Positions 10,095 to 18,411 of a stretch of 64,000 nucleotides of DNA are shown piece by piece (the stretch's first letter is position 1; every line of letters begins with the position of its first letter). Both the position numbers and the translations under genes were made by a program. Below the pieces are notes generated by a model. It worked only from the letters and a program-made list of their open reading frames with translations, was not told where the DNA came from and made no database searches. Source of the DNA: Labedella populi (GTDB lineage Bacteria > Actinomycetota > Actinomycetes > Actinomycetales > Microbacteriaceae); NCBI RefSeq assembly GCF_004078655.1, contig NZ_RZNC01000003.1, positions 124,001 to 188,000 on the forward strand. The letters run 5' to 3'.

Positions 10095-11041
10095 GTGACC
10101 GGCACCATCGTGTCGTACACCCAGGAACGAGTGGCACCGGCGACGTGGAGAGCTCTCGTCACGTCGGCGGCGATCGCCGGAGTCGGAGCGAGGGCGACGA
10201 CGCACCCTCCCTGGCCCCCACCGGTGAGCTTCGCGCCCAGCGCGCCGGCCGCGGTCGCGGCGGTCACGAGGACGTCGAGCTCCCGAGAACTGACTCCGAG
10301 CTCGCTCAGGATCCCGTGCGCTTCCGACATCCGTACCCCGAGAGCCTCGCCTCGCGCTTCGGCGAGATCGGCGACGGCGTCCTCGGCCAGACGGCCGAGC
10401 CTGTCGAGGCGCGACTCGGCCCAGACCGGACGTTCCTCGCGCAGTCGTCGCAACCCCGCGACGGCGACGCGCGTGCGACCTCTGACGCCGGTGTCGGCGA
10501 TCACGAAGCTGCCTTGGAGCGTCATCGGGAGCGCTGCGGTGATGCCTCCGGCGAAGAGCACCGGGACTCGGGAGTTGGTGGCGACGGCGTCGAGTCCGCT
10601 CGGCGTACCGTGCGCCACTCGCTCGGCCACCTGGACGAGGTCGTAGTGCTCGCGGTCGGAGATCCGTCGGTGCGCCATATCGGCGAACGCGTGCACAAGC
10701 GCTCCCGCCGCGGCAGCGCTCGACCCGAGGCCCCGTTCAGCCGGGATGGAGCTCTCGATGTCGATGAGCAGGCCGTCGAGCGGGACATCGAACGCGCCGC
10801 TCGCCGCATTGATCGCCGCGATCGGACCGGCGAGAGTGGACGGAGCGTCGGCGAGAGGGCCGGAGAAGTATTCGGACCTGATCCGAGCCGCACCGCCGAC
10901 GGCGTGTACCTCGACGTCCATCGACAGGGCGGGCAGCGGCAGAGCGATCGCAGAGTGCCCGTAGACGACGGAGTGCTCACCCATGAGGATGAACTTCGCG
11001 CGGGTGTGCCCGGTTCCGAGCGCAGCGCCACGTCGTTCCAC
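10091..11041 (-). CDS. mvk: Mevalonate kinase
   Basis: About 316 residues, a GHMP kinase phosphorylating mevalonate and first gene of the operon. Motifs: GEHSVVYGHSAIALPL near the N-terminus, PAERGLGSSAAAAGAL for ATP, a GTPSGLDA segment with the catalytic aspartate, and KLTGGGQGGC near the C-terminus. I chose the GTG at 11041 because AGAGG lies 8 nt upstream; a GTG at 11047 is also in frame. HMG-CoA synthase, HMG-CoA reductase and IPP isomerase genes are not in the window, so the upper pathway must be elsewhere. Confidence 0.94.
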   Translation of the reverse strand: MERRGAALGTGHTRAKFILMGEHSVVYGHSAIALPLPALSMDVEVHAVGGAARIRSEYFSGPLADAPSTLAGPIAAINAASGAFDVPLDGLLIDIESSIPAERGLGSSAAAAGALVHAFADMAHRRISDREHYDLVQVAERVAHGTPSGLDAVATNSRVPVLFAGGITAALPMTLQGSFVIADTGVRGRTRVAVAGLRRLREERPVWAESRLDRLGRLAEDAVADLAEARGEALGVRMSEAHGILSELGVSSRELDVLVTAATAAGALGAKLTGGGQGGCVVALAPTPAIAADVTRALHVAGATRSWVYDTMVPVT

Positions 11042-11180
11042 TACCACTGCCTCTCGCTCTGAGTCCGGCAGCGATCGTTCGCCTGCCGTTCACGACTGTA
11101 CCGGGTGCATCGGACGGCGTCGGGGGACCTGCCGCGAAGGGGTTCGGTGCGTCGAGGCGACCGGGTTGGCCCTCTCTGAG

Positions 11181-11253
<73 letters not shown>

Positions 11254-11311
11254 CGACCGCCATACAGGATAGCCCACCCCTCGATTCAGCCATGTGGTGC
11301 CGAGGGCCGGA

Positions 11312-11530
11312 TCAGCCGGCCACGAGCGCGATCACCCCGAGGATCACCGATGCCGCGGCGATGAGAAGCGCGACGGTGATGAGCACGAGGTGGACGCGGT
11401 AGAAGCTCGTCCGGGAGCCGTCGGCGGCCCGAGCTCGCGGGTCGTGGGCGATGCGTGAGAGGAAACGCGGCCAGACGACGACGTTGAAGGCGGCGTTCAC
11501 GAACAAGGCGATGGCGAGGGCGACGAGCAT
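11312..11530 (-). CDS. SCO4848-family small membrane protein
   Basis: A 72-residue protein with two hydrophobic helices (about residues 1-20 and 45-70) separated by a charged loop containing RIAHDPRARAADG. This matches the small actinobacterial SCO4848 membrane family from memory. The ATG at 11530 is preferred. An in-frame GTG at 11539 directly abuts a TAGGCT box and has no room for a ribosome site. It lies between tRNA-Arg and the divergent orn gene. The function is unknown. Confidence 0.75.
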   Translation of the reverse strand: MLVALAIALFVNAAFNVVVWPRFLSRIAHDPRARAADGSRTSFYRVHLVLITVALLIAAASVILGVIALVAG

Positions 11531-11667
11531 GATGACCACAGCCTAACCGCGGCCTGCCACGCCTCGCTCCGACATCTCGCCTCGTGAGCGCGTGAGCGCG
11601 TGACCGGGGGGCCGCGTGGTCGGGCTGAGGGGGAGCGGCGTCGGTGCCCGCGGATAGGATCGAACCC

Positions 11668-12288
11668 ATGAGCACTGGCAAGGACCTTCTCGTCTGGATC
11701 GACTGCGAGATGACGGGACTCGACCTCTCGGTGGATGAGCTCGTCGAGATCGCGGTCGTTATCACGGACTTCGAACTGAACCCCGTGGACGAGGGCTTGA
11801 ACGTCGTCATCAAGCCGAGCGAAGCCGCCCTCGCCAACATGGGGCCTTTCGTCACGGACATGCACACGTCTTCGGGTCTCATCGAGGAGATCCCGCATGG
11901 CGTCGATCTCGCCGAGGCGGAGTTCCAGGTGCTGCAGTACGTGGTGAGCCACATCCCGGAGGCGCAGAAGGCACCGCTCGCGGGCAACTCCATCGGCACC
12001 GATCGCGCGTTCCTCGCGCGATTCATGCCGCGGCTCGACGCTCACCTGCACTACCGGAACATCGATGTGTCGTCCGTGAAGGAACTCGCTCGGCGCTGGT
12101 ACCCCCGGGCGTATTTCAACGCACCGTCGAAAGACGGCGGTCACCGCGCCCTCGCCGATATCCTCGAGTCCATTCGGGAGCTCGCCTACTATCGGGCCGC
12201 CGTCTTCGTCCCGTTGCCCGGTCCGACGTCGGACGAGGCGAAGGCGGCCGCCGAGTCGACGGTGAACGCGTTCGCCCCAAAGGTGTAA
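11668..12288 (+). CDS. orn: Oligoribonuclease
   Basis: A 206-residue 3'-to-5' exonuclease that degrades di- to short oligoribonucleotides, including c-di-GMP breakdown products. DEDDh motifs are visible: DCEMTGLD near the N-terminus, then GNSIGTDRAFL, and HRALADI at the C-terminus with the catalytic histidine. The size matches the family. Start at ATG 11668: TAGGAT (11655-11660) lies 7 nt upstream, which fits a leaderless mRNA, though AGGA inside it could serve as a ribosome site. It is followed 50 bp later by tRNA-His on the same strand. Confidence 0.96.
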   Translation: MSTGKDLLVWIDCEMTGLDLSVDELVEIAVVITDFELNPVDEGLNVVIKPSEAALANMGPFVTDMHTSSGLIEEIPHGVDLAEAEFQVLQYVVSHIPEAQKAPLAGNSIGTDRAFLARFMPRLDAHLHYRNIDVSSVKELARRWYPRAYFNAPSKDGGHRALADILESIRELAYYRAAVFVPLPGPTSDEAKAAAESTVNAFAPKV

Positions 12289-12337
12289 TACACTCTTTGA
12301 GTTGCCTCTCGCCGGTTCCGCCGGCGAGCAGGACATG

Positions 12338-12413
12338 GTGGGTATAGCTCAGCTGGTAGAGCGCCTGGTTGTGGTCCAGGAGGTCGCGGGTTCAAGCCCC
12401 GTTACTCACCCCA
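12338..12413 (+). tRNA. tRNA-His (anticodon GTG), CCA encoded
   Basis: Acceptor GTGGGTA pairs with TACTCAC; anticodon stem-loop CTGGTTGTGGTCCAG gives anticodon GTG; T-arm GGGTTCAAGCCCC; encoded CCA at 12411-12413. The base before position 1 (12337) is G, as needed for the G-1 identity element of histidine tRNAs. Confidence 0.95.
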
Positions 12414-12522
12414 AATCTTTTGTCTGTGACACGAGGCTTTCTGTCTGTGACGCGACGCTGACGGTCGAGCCACATGATCGCTGTGCCGTCGAGGGCTGAT
12501 TGCAGATTGTCTGACTCCTCGG

Positions 12523-12849
12523 TCAGGAGCTATACCAGAGACACTCCAACGCGTCCTCCATGGACCAGAAGCGGCCGCGATCGACGAAGCGGGTGTGTAC
12601 GGGGGAGTAGCGCTTCGCGAGGTAGACCTCGCCTCCGGCCGTGTCGAGGAGCTCGACGTGCCCGATCACGGCGAACGAGTCGGTCGACACTCGCCAGAGA
12701 CGTTCGCCTCGAGCGTCCACACGGACCCGGCCGCCGAAGGCCCGGGCCGCGCCGCTCGACCAGCCGCCGTCGCTCGGTCCATCCGTCGCGACAGGATCGT
12801 CGCCGCGACGGGTGCCGGCGCTGATGCGGGATTCGCTCGTGATCTGCAT
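12523..12849 (-). CDS. Small conserved protein of unknown function
   Basis: A 108-residue soluble protein with no recognised domain. The C-terminal half (HVELLDTAGGEVYLAKRYS to the end) looks structured and ends with ALECLWYSS; the first 45 residues are Gly/Ser-rich and probably disordered. The ATG at 12849 has GAGAGGA at good spacing, which separates it from the longer open frame that continues upstream. It is divergent from the SSB-like gene across a 266-bp gap in which I see nothing definite. Confidence 0.6.
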   Translation of the reverse strand: MQITSESRISAGTRRGDDPVATDGPSDGGWSSGAARAFGGRVRVDARGERLWRVSTDSFAVIGHVELLDTAGGEVYLAKRYSPVHTRFVDRGRFWSMEDALECLWYSS

Positions 12850-13115
12850 GCTGTCGTCCTCTCGACTCGGCGGCCGGCCCCGCGCTGGTGTTGACCCCAG
12901 GCTAGGGACGACCACCGACATCGACTCCGTCCCGCGGACCACCCGTCGTCCACAGCCCGCGGGGGCGGCTCGTCCCACACGGTGGCCGCGTGGAGCGAGT
13001 GAGACGGACGCCCGTCGCGGGAGACTCGTGGCAGCGGTCGTCGCCCCGTCGGACCCGGCACTCACGACGGGACGACGACCGCCCGACGGCCGTCGTCGGG
13101 AGAAGAGGCGAGAGG

Positions 13116-13496
13116 ATGAACGTGGCCGACCGGATCACCGTGAGCGGAACCGTCGAGACGGTTCCGCGTTCCGTGAGCACCACCGCGTCTCTCGACGTCG
13201 CGACATTCCGGCTTCGAGCCCATCACGACCGCTCCTCTCCAGTGCATCCCCCGACCGGTGAGCCCCCGGGGATGTTCGTCGTCACCGCTCTCGGTTCTCT
13301 CGCCACTGCGATCGATGACCGAATCGGCCTCGGCGACGTCGTCGTCGTCGCCGGGGTGCTCCATCTCCGCGCCATCGGGGACGACTCGGCGGTGGTCGCC
13401 GAACTCACCGCGGATGTCATCGGCCTCGACATCGGCCGGCACGGAACGGTCGCCGCGGTCGGGGAATGCGACGATGGTCGCATCGTCCGCTCCTAG
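13116..13496 (+). CDS. Single-stranded DNA-binding protein-like (OB-fold), short paralogue
   Basis: A 126-residue protein. The order of segments follows an SSB OB fold: ITVSGTVETVP (strand 1), VATFRLRAHH, FVVTALGSLATAI, GDVVVVAGVLHLR, then VAELTADVIGLDI. It lacks the acidic Asp/Phe C-terminal tip that canonical SSB uses to recruit partners, so it is probably an accessory paralogue rather than the replication SSB. A purine-rich AGAGG region precedes the ATG. Its stop codon TAG is the first half of a TAGACT box for the next gene. Confidence 0.7.
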   Translation: MNVADRITVSGTVETVPRSVSTTASLDVATFRLRAHHDRSSPVHPPTGEPPGMFVVTALGSLATAIDDRIGLGDVVVVAGVLHLRAIGDDSAVVAELTADVIGLDIGRHGTVAAVGECDDGRIVRS

Positions 13497-13547
13497 ACTC
13501 GACCTTGGTCGCGCTGCCGATGCGCGATCCAGAAAGAGGGAGCAGTC

Positions 13548-14051
13548 GTGGAGCCCGTTCGTCTCGAACACACTCGTCGTCGGCGTTCCGTGAGGAGTGG
13601 GGCGGTCCGCGTCCTGGTCGGTCTCGCGATCACCGTGTCGCTGGCCGGGTGTACCCAGGCGCCGACGGATGACCCGACGAGCGCCGCGCCTGAGCCGACA
13701 CGGACGGCGCCGGCTCCCGCGGTCACCCTGCTGCCGGACGCTTCAGCCGAGGAGAACAAGCCGTTCTTCGACCAGGTCAACGCCGCCACCGCGGAGAATC
13801 CCGACGCGGGGGGACGCGACTTCATCGACGCCCTCGTCGCGGCGGGGTTCGACAAGGCCACCATGGAGGTCACGAAAGACGCGACGACCCTCGGCGCCCG
13901 AGCGGAGTCGATCCAGTTCAGCGTGCGCTGGAGCGATGGGTGCCTCATCGGGCAGTTCGGCCCCGCCGTCGACGGCTACCACTCGACTGTCCAGCCCGTC
14001 CTCGGTGGGGACCGGTGTCTCATCGGGGAGACACGAGCCATCGACTGGTAG
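13548..14051 (+). CDS. Lipoprotein of unknown function (DUF6993-like)
   Basis: A 167-residue exported lipoprotein. A basic N-region (RRRRSVRSG), a hydrophobic segment and lipobox LAGC at about residues 32-35 predict lipid anchoring on the outer face of the membrane. After a Pro/Thr-rich linker comes a compact domain with two cysteines (DGCLIGQF and DRCLIGETR) that could form a disulfide. It has a GTG start with AGAGGGAG upstream. TAGACT at 13494-13499 is a likely -10 box. The length and the paired cysteines fit an actinobacterial DUF6993 lipoprotein (recalled, not searched). Confidence 0.75.
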   Translation: MEPVRLEHTRRRRSVRSGAVRVLVGLAITVSLAGCTQAPTDDPTSAAPEPTRTAPAPAVTLLPDASAEENKPFFDQVNAATAENPDAGGRDFIDALVAAGFDKATMEVTKDATTLGARAESIQFSVRWSDGCLIGQFGPAVDGYHSTVQPVLGGDRCLIGETRAIDW

Positions 14052-14109
14052 CACCGCCGCCGTGGGCGGCGTGCAGCCGCCCGCTCCGGCCCCGTAGACT
14101 GGCACGGAT

Positions 14110-15792
14110 ATGGCCGAATACATTTACTCGATGGTCCGCGCCCGCAAAGCGGTCGGAGACAAGCTCATCCTCGACGACGTCACGATGGCGTTCCTGCCGG
14201 GCGCCAAGATCGGTGTCGTCGGCCCGAACGGTGCCGGAAAGTCCACGATCCTCAAGATCATGGCGGGACTCGACACCCCGAGCAACGGTGAGGCCAAGCT
14301 CACCCCGGGATACTCCGTCGGCATCCTGATGCAGGAACCCGAGCTCGACGAGTCCAAGACGGTCCTCGAGAACGTCCAGGAGGGCGTCGGCGAGATCAAG
14401 GGCAAGATCGACCGCTTCAATGAGATCTCTCTGGCCATGGCGGAACCCGACGCCGACTTCGACGCCCTCCTCGCCGAGATGGGCGTACTGCAGGAAGCCA
14501 TCGACGCAGCCGACGCGTGGGACCTCGATTCTCAGCTGGAGCAGGCGATGGATGCTCTCCGCACACCCCCGGGCGACGCCAACGTCGCGAACCTCTCGGG
14601 CGGTGAGAAGCGCCGCGTCGCGCTCTGCAAGCTCCTCCTCCAGAAGCCCGACCTGCTGCTCCTCGACGAGCCCACCAACCACCTGGACGCCGAGAGCGTG
14701 CTGTGGCTCGAGCAGCACCTCGCGAAGTATCCCGGGGCCGTCCTCGCCGTGACCCACGACCGGTACTTCCTCGACCACGTGGCCGAGTGGATCGCCGAGG
14801 TCGATCGCGGTCACCTGTACCCCTATGAGGGCAACTACTCGACGTACCTGGAGAAGAAACAGGAGCGCCTGCAGGTCCAGGGCAAGAAGGACGCGAAGCT
14901 CGCCAAGCGGCTGTCGTCCGAACTCGAGTGGGTCCGGTCCAACGCGAAGGGGCGTCAGGCCAAGTCGAAGGCCCGTCTCGCCCGCTACGAGGAGATGGCA
15001 GCCGAGGCGGAGCGCACCCGGGTCCTCGACTTCGAGGAGATCGTCATCCCCGTCGGTCCACGACTCGGCAGCCAGGTCATCGACGCGTCGAAGCTCCAGA
15101 AGGGTTTCGGCGACCGGATGCTCATCGATGGGCTGAGCTTCACACTTCCGCGCAACGGCATCGTCGGCGTCATCGGCCCAAACGGTGTCGGAAAGACGAC
15201 GTTGTTCAAGACCGTCGTCGGGCTCGAGCCGCTCGACGGCGGAACCCTCAAGATCGGTGAGACGGTCGACATCTCCTACGTCGACCAGAGCCGTGGCGGT
15301 ATCGATCCGAACAAGAACCTCTGGGAGGTCGTCTCCGACGGCCAGGACTACATCCAGGTCGGCAAGACCGAGATCCCCTCGCGTGCCTACGTCTCCCAGT
15401 TCGGGTTCAAGGGGCCGGACCAGCAGAAGAAGGCCGGTGTGCTCTCCGGTGGTGAGCGGAACCGGTTGAACCTCGCGCTCACGCTCAAGCAGGGCGGCAA
15501 CCTGCTGCTCCTCGACGAGCCGACGAACGACCTCGACGTCGAGACCCTCGGCAGCCTCGAGAACGCCCTGCTGGAGTTCCCCGGTTGCGCCGTGGTCATC
15601 ACCCACGACCGGTGGTTCCTCGACCGGATCGCGACGCACATCCTCGCCTATGAGGGCACCGAGGAGGACCCGGCGAACTGGTACTGGTTCGAGGGAAACT
15701 TCGAGGCGTACGAGGAGAACAAGATCGAGCGACTCGGGCCGGACGCCGCAAAGCCGAATCGGTCCGCCTACCGGAAGCTCACGAGGGACTGA
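14110..15792 (+). CDS. ettA: Energy-dependent translational throttle protein EttA (ABC-F)
   Basis: A 560-residue soluble ABC-F ATPase that binds the ribosomal E site and gates entry into elongation according to energy state. Two ABC domains (Walker A GPNGAGKST and GPNGVGKTT; signatures LSGGEKRR and LSGGERNR) are separated by the P-site tRNA interaction linker (about residues 240-320, rich in Lys/Arg). There are no transmembrane segments. The length and near-universal motifs match EttA. TAGACT lies 9 nt before the ATG. The thioesterase gene starts on the last base of the stop codon. Confidence 0.96.
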   Translation: MAEYIYSMVRARKAVGDKLILDDVTMAFLPGAKIGVVGPNGAGKSTILKIMAGLDTPSNGEAKLTPGYSVGILMQEPELDESKTVLENVQEGVGEIKGKIDRFNEISLAMAEPDADFDALLAEMGVLQEAIDAADAWDLDSQLEQAMDALRTPPGDANVANLSGGEKRRVALCKLLLQKPDLLLLDEPTNHLDAESVLWLEQHLAKYPGAVLAVTHDRYFLDHVAEWIAEVDRGHLYPYEGNYSTYLEKKQERLQVQGKKDAKLAKRLSSELEWVRSNAKGRQAKSKARLARYEEMAAEAERTRVLDFEEIVIPVGPRLGSQVIDASKLQKGFGDRMLIDGLSFTLPRNGIVGVIGPNGVGKTTLFKTVVGLEPLDGGTLKIGETVDISYVDQSRGGIDPNKNLWEVVSDGQDYIQVGKTEIPSRAYVSQFGFKGPDQQKKAGVLSGGERNRLNLALTLKQGGNLLLLDEPTNDLDVETLGSLENALLEFPGCAVVITHDRWFLDRIATHILAYEGTEEDPANWYWFEGNFEAYEENKIERLGPDAAKPNRSAYRKLTRD

Positions 15793-16268
15793 TGCGGGTC
15801 CACGTCCCGGTCCACCTCCGCTGGGGCGATCTCGACGCGTACAATCACGTCAACAACGTCGAGGTCCTGCGTCTCCTCGAGGAGGCGCGGGTCCGCGCGT
15901 TCTGGCGGAGCAGCGACGACAGCGGCGGGGTCGACCAGGGCATGGCTCTCATCGAGGCAGAGGCGGGATCCGACACCATCACGCTCATAGCCCGCAACGA
16001 GATCGTCTATCTCGCACCCATCGCCTATCGTCGCTCGCCTCTCGACGTCCAGATGTGGATCTCACACCTCGGGGGTGCGAGTCTCGATGTGAGCTACGAC
16101 GTGCGGGGCACCGGCGACACCGCCGATCATCTCTATGCGCAAGCAGTGAGCACCATCGTTCTCGTGGACGCGGCGAGCGGTCGGCCGCGCCGGATCACCG
16201 ATGAGGAGCGGAGCGCGTGGTCCGCGTACCTGGGCGAACCGCTGCAGCTCTCGCGTCGGCGCTCCTGA
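15792..16268 (+). CDS. Acyl-CoA thioesterase, 4HBT/FadM-YbgC family
   Basis: A 158-residue hot-dog-fold thioesterase. The catalytic segment RWGDLDAYNHVNN near residue 10 carries the conserved Asp and HVNN of 4-hydroxybenzoyl-CoA-type thioesterases, and the NEIVYLAPI strand follows. It probably hydrolyses acyl-CoAs in the cytoplasm. Its ATG shares one base with the ettA stop (TGATG), so it is translated by coupling. The substrate chain length is unknown. Confidence 0.88.
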   Translation: MRVHVPVHLRWGDLDAYNHVNNVEVLRLLEEARVRAFWRSSDDSGGVDQGMALIEAEAGSDTITLIARNEIVYLAPIAYRRSPLDVQMWISHLGGASLDVSYDVRGTGDTADHLYAQAVSTIVLVDAASGRPRRITDEERSAWSAYLGEPLQLSRRRS

Positions 16269-16299
16269 TGTCTCTTCCTGCCAGAGGCCCCCGTCGCTC

Positions 16300-17169
16300 T
16301 CAGCGGAGGGCGGGGATGCGGATCATGCCCTCTTGCGCGACGCTCGCGACGAGCGACCCCTCACGCGTGTAGAACGCCCCGCGCGACAGTCCCCGACCGC
16401 CTGACGCGCTCGGAGAGTCCTGGACGTACAGCAGCCATTGATCGACTCGCGCACGCCGGTGCCACCACATCGCATGGTCGAGACTCGCGATCCTGGCTCC
16501 CGGAGTGGCCCACGGGATCCCGTGCCGGCGCAGCACCGGCTCGAGGATGGAGTAGTCGCTCGCGTAGGCGAGCGCGGCCTGGTGGAGGAGGGGCGAGTCC
16601 GGGAGCGGGCTCGTGGAACGGATCCAGAGGGCCTGCCGGTCGGTGTGCTCACCATCGACGGAGAGGTAGATCGGGGAGGGGATGTGCCGCATGTCGAACG
16701 GCCGATCATTCGCCCAGGTCCGGGCGACGGGATGGTCGAGGTCGCCGAGGACCTCTGCGGCCGACGGCAGGTCCTCCGGTGCCGGTAGGCCCCGCGGCAT
16801 GTCCTCCTGGTGCTCGAGACCTGGGTCCTCGTCCTGGAACGAGGCGATGAGCGAGAGGATGGGGACGCCCTTCTGATACGCCTGGGTGCGACGGGTCGAG
16901 AAGGAACGCCCGTCGTGGATCCTGTCCACGGCGAAAGTGATCGGAAGCTCGGAGTCGCCGGCGCGGAGAAAGTAGCCGTGCATGGAGTGGACGGAGCGTT
17001 CCTCATCCACCGTGCGCATGGACGCCGTGAGCGCCTGCGCGAGTACCTGACCGCCGTAGACGCGACCGTGCGGCATCTTCTGCGACGGCCCGGTGAAGAT
17101 GTCCTCCTCGGTCCTCGCCCCCGTGTCGGTCAGGTCGAGCGTCTGAAGCAGGGACTCGATCGGGTTCAA
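16300..17169 (-). CDS. tesB: Acyl-CoA thioesterase II
   Basis: About 289 residues with two hot-dog domains, the TesB architecture. Conserved segments: GRVYGGQVLAQAL and HSMHGYFLRAGD in the first half, SLDHAMWWH near residue 235, and a C-terminal SRGAFYTREG. I favour the TTG at 17169 because a perfect AGGAGG lies 6 nt upstream. The alternative GTG at 17184 would put that ribosome site inside the coding sequence. It is convergent with the FadM-type thioesterase and divergent from the next gene. Confidence 0.92.
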   Translation of the reverse strand: MNPIESLLQTLDLTDTGARTEEDIFTGPSQKMPHGRVYGGQVLAQALTASMRTVDEERSVHSMHGYFLRAGDSELPITFAVDRIHDGRSFSTRRTQAYQKGVPILSLIASFQDEDPGLEHQEDMPRGLPAPEDLPSAAEVLGDLDHPVARTWANDRPFDMRHIPSPIYLSVDGEHTDRQALWIRSTSPLPDSPLLHQAALAYASDYSILEPVLRRHGIPWATPGARIASLDHAMWWHRRARVDQWLLYVQDSPSASGGRGLSRGAFYTREGSLVASVAQEGMIRIPALR

Positions 17170-17224
17170 CTGCGGCCTCCTCACGGCACCGTCGGCAGCG
17201 TCCGTCCCGTAAGTTTAGGAGCAC

Positions 17225-17884
17225 ATGAGTGCCACGATCTCCTTCCTCACCGCCGAAGCCGTCACCGACATGCGGACGTTCCTCTCGCGTGCCGCGCGCG
17301 TCGACGACACCGCCGTTCACCTCGTGATCCGAGGCGACGTGCTGGCGGTGTCGGTCGCCGCGTTCTCACCCAAAGGGCTCCTCGACCGCGGGTTCACCGT
17401 CCTCGGGCTGCGGACGGTGCGCGTCGTGCCGAGCGGCGACCTGGACCTCGTCGTGGCGCTCCGTGCCGTCCTCGACCGGCTCGCCACTCCGGAACTCGCA
17501 TCGGGAGAGAGACTGTCGATCACCCTCCCGGACCAGCAGATCACGACCGTGTGGACGGGCATCTCCCCGCCACGCTCCGGGTGGTTGCCGGTCGGGTCCC
17601 TCCCGTCGGGCACGCTCGCCGATCACGCGCGCCGCGGCGCGGTCGAAGTCGCCAAGGCGGTGCCCACTGCTGCCGGAGACCACATCGTGCACTCGGTCCG
17701 CCTCGCCGTCTGGACGCGATCGGTCGAGGGCCGCGACGACATTCCCGCGGGAGCGGCGTTCGCCGCCGATGCCTTCGGTTTCCTCGCAGATCCCCACGAG
17801 GAGGTTCCGGTGTTCGTGAACGGACCCTGGGTGCGTTTGAGTCCTCACCGCGGTCACATCCTGGCGCGCCGCGGAGTGATCTGA
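17225..17884 (+). CDS. Conserved hypothetical protein
   Basis: A 219-residue soluble alpha/beta protein with no motif I recognise. It has hydrophobic strands at VHLVIRGDVLAVSVAAF, a middle GISPPRSGWLPVGSL segment and a C-terminal RGHILARRG. AGGA precedes the ATG, and TAAGTT 9 nt upstream may be a -10 box. It is divergent from tesB. The 134 bp after it hold nothing I can identify. The function is unknown. Confidence 0.7.
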   Translation: MSATISFLTAEAVTDMRTFLSRAARVDDTAVHLVIRGDVLAVSVAAFSPKGLLDRGFTVLGLRTVRVVPSGDLDLVVALRAVLDRLATPELASGERLSITLPDQQITTVWTGISPPRSGWLPVGSLPSGTLADHARRGAVEVAKAVPTAAGDHIVHSVRLAVWTRSVEGRDDIPAGAAFAADAFGFLADPHEEVPVFVNGPWVRLSPHRGHILARRGVI

Positions 17885-18018
17885 GCCGGCGCGCCCCTCC
17901 GTCAGCTGCCTGTCGCCCCGCCGTCCGCCGCTGCTTCGCGAATCGACGAGGAAGAGCCCGCCGAAGGATCATCGCGCCTGCCCGCAGAGCGACGCCTCGG
18001 GCTCCTGCTCCGCCGTGA

Positions 18019-18411
18019 TCACTCCTCGAAGGTGTTCACCATCGCGTGCGCCGCCCGCTCCAGGTAAGACCACAGTTCCGCCTCGTGCAGCGGGGAGAGT
18101 CCGAGGGTATCGACGGCCGCTCGCATGTGCAGCAACCAGCGGTCGCGCGCGTCCGGGTTCACCCGGAAGGGCATGTGCCGCATCCGGAGCCGCGGGTGAC
18201 CGCGCGTCTCGCTGTAGGTCGACGGGCCACCCCAGTACTGCTCGAGGAACAGCAGGAGCCGCTCCGCGGCCGGGCCGAGGTCCTCCTCCGGGTACATCGG
18301 CTTCAGGACCGGGTCACCGGCGACACCGCGGTAGAACTCGACCACGAGTTTCTCGAACGTCGGTCTGCCTCCCACGTCGTCGTAGAAGCTCTTCGCCAGG
18401 AGGTCGTTCAT
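18019..18411 (-). CDS. glbO: Group II truncated haemoglobin
   Basis: A 130-residue 2-over-2 globin that binds haem and probably O2 or handles reactive nitrogen species. Visible family features: FYRGVAGDPVLKPMYPE, LEQYWGGPSTYSETRGHPRLRMRH with the proximal histidine, and Trp G8 in RDRWLLHM. The ATG overlaps the MscS stop codon (ATGA), so it is translated with the channel gene. The open frame extends far upstream, but only as the shadow of mscS. Confidence 0.94.
   Translation of the reverse strand: MNDLLAKSFYDDVGGRPTFEKLVVEFYRGVAGDPVLKPMYPEEDLGPAAERLLLFLEQYWGGPSTYSETRGHPRLRMRHMPFRVNPDARDRWLLHMRAAVDTLGLSPLHEAELWSYLERAAHAMVNTFEE

Noticed and set aside
12414-12522. TGTCTGTGAC duplication after tRNA-His as a regulatory or att site
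   Set aside because: Only two short imperfect copies, and no integrase or phage-like gene nearby.
12990-13115. Longer start for the SSB-like protein
   Set aside because: The extra residues are Arg-rich shadow sequence; OB-fold similarity begins after ATG 13116.
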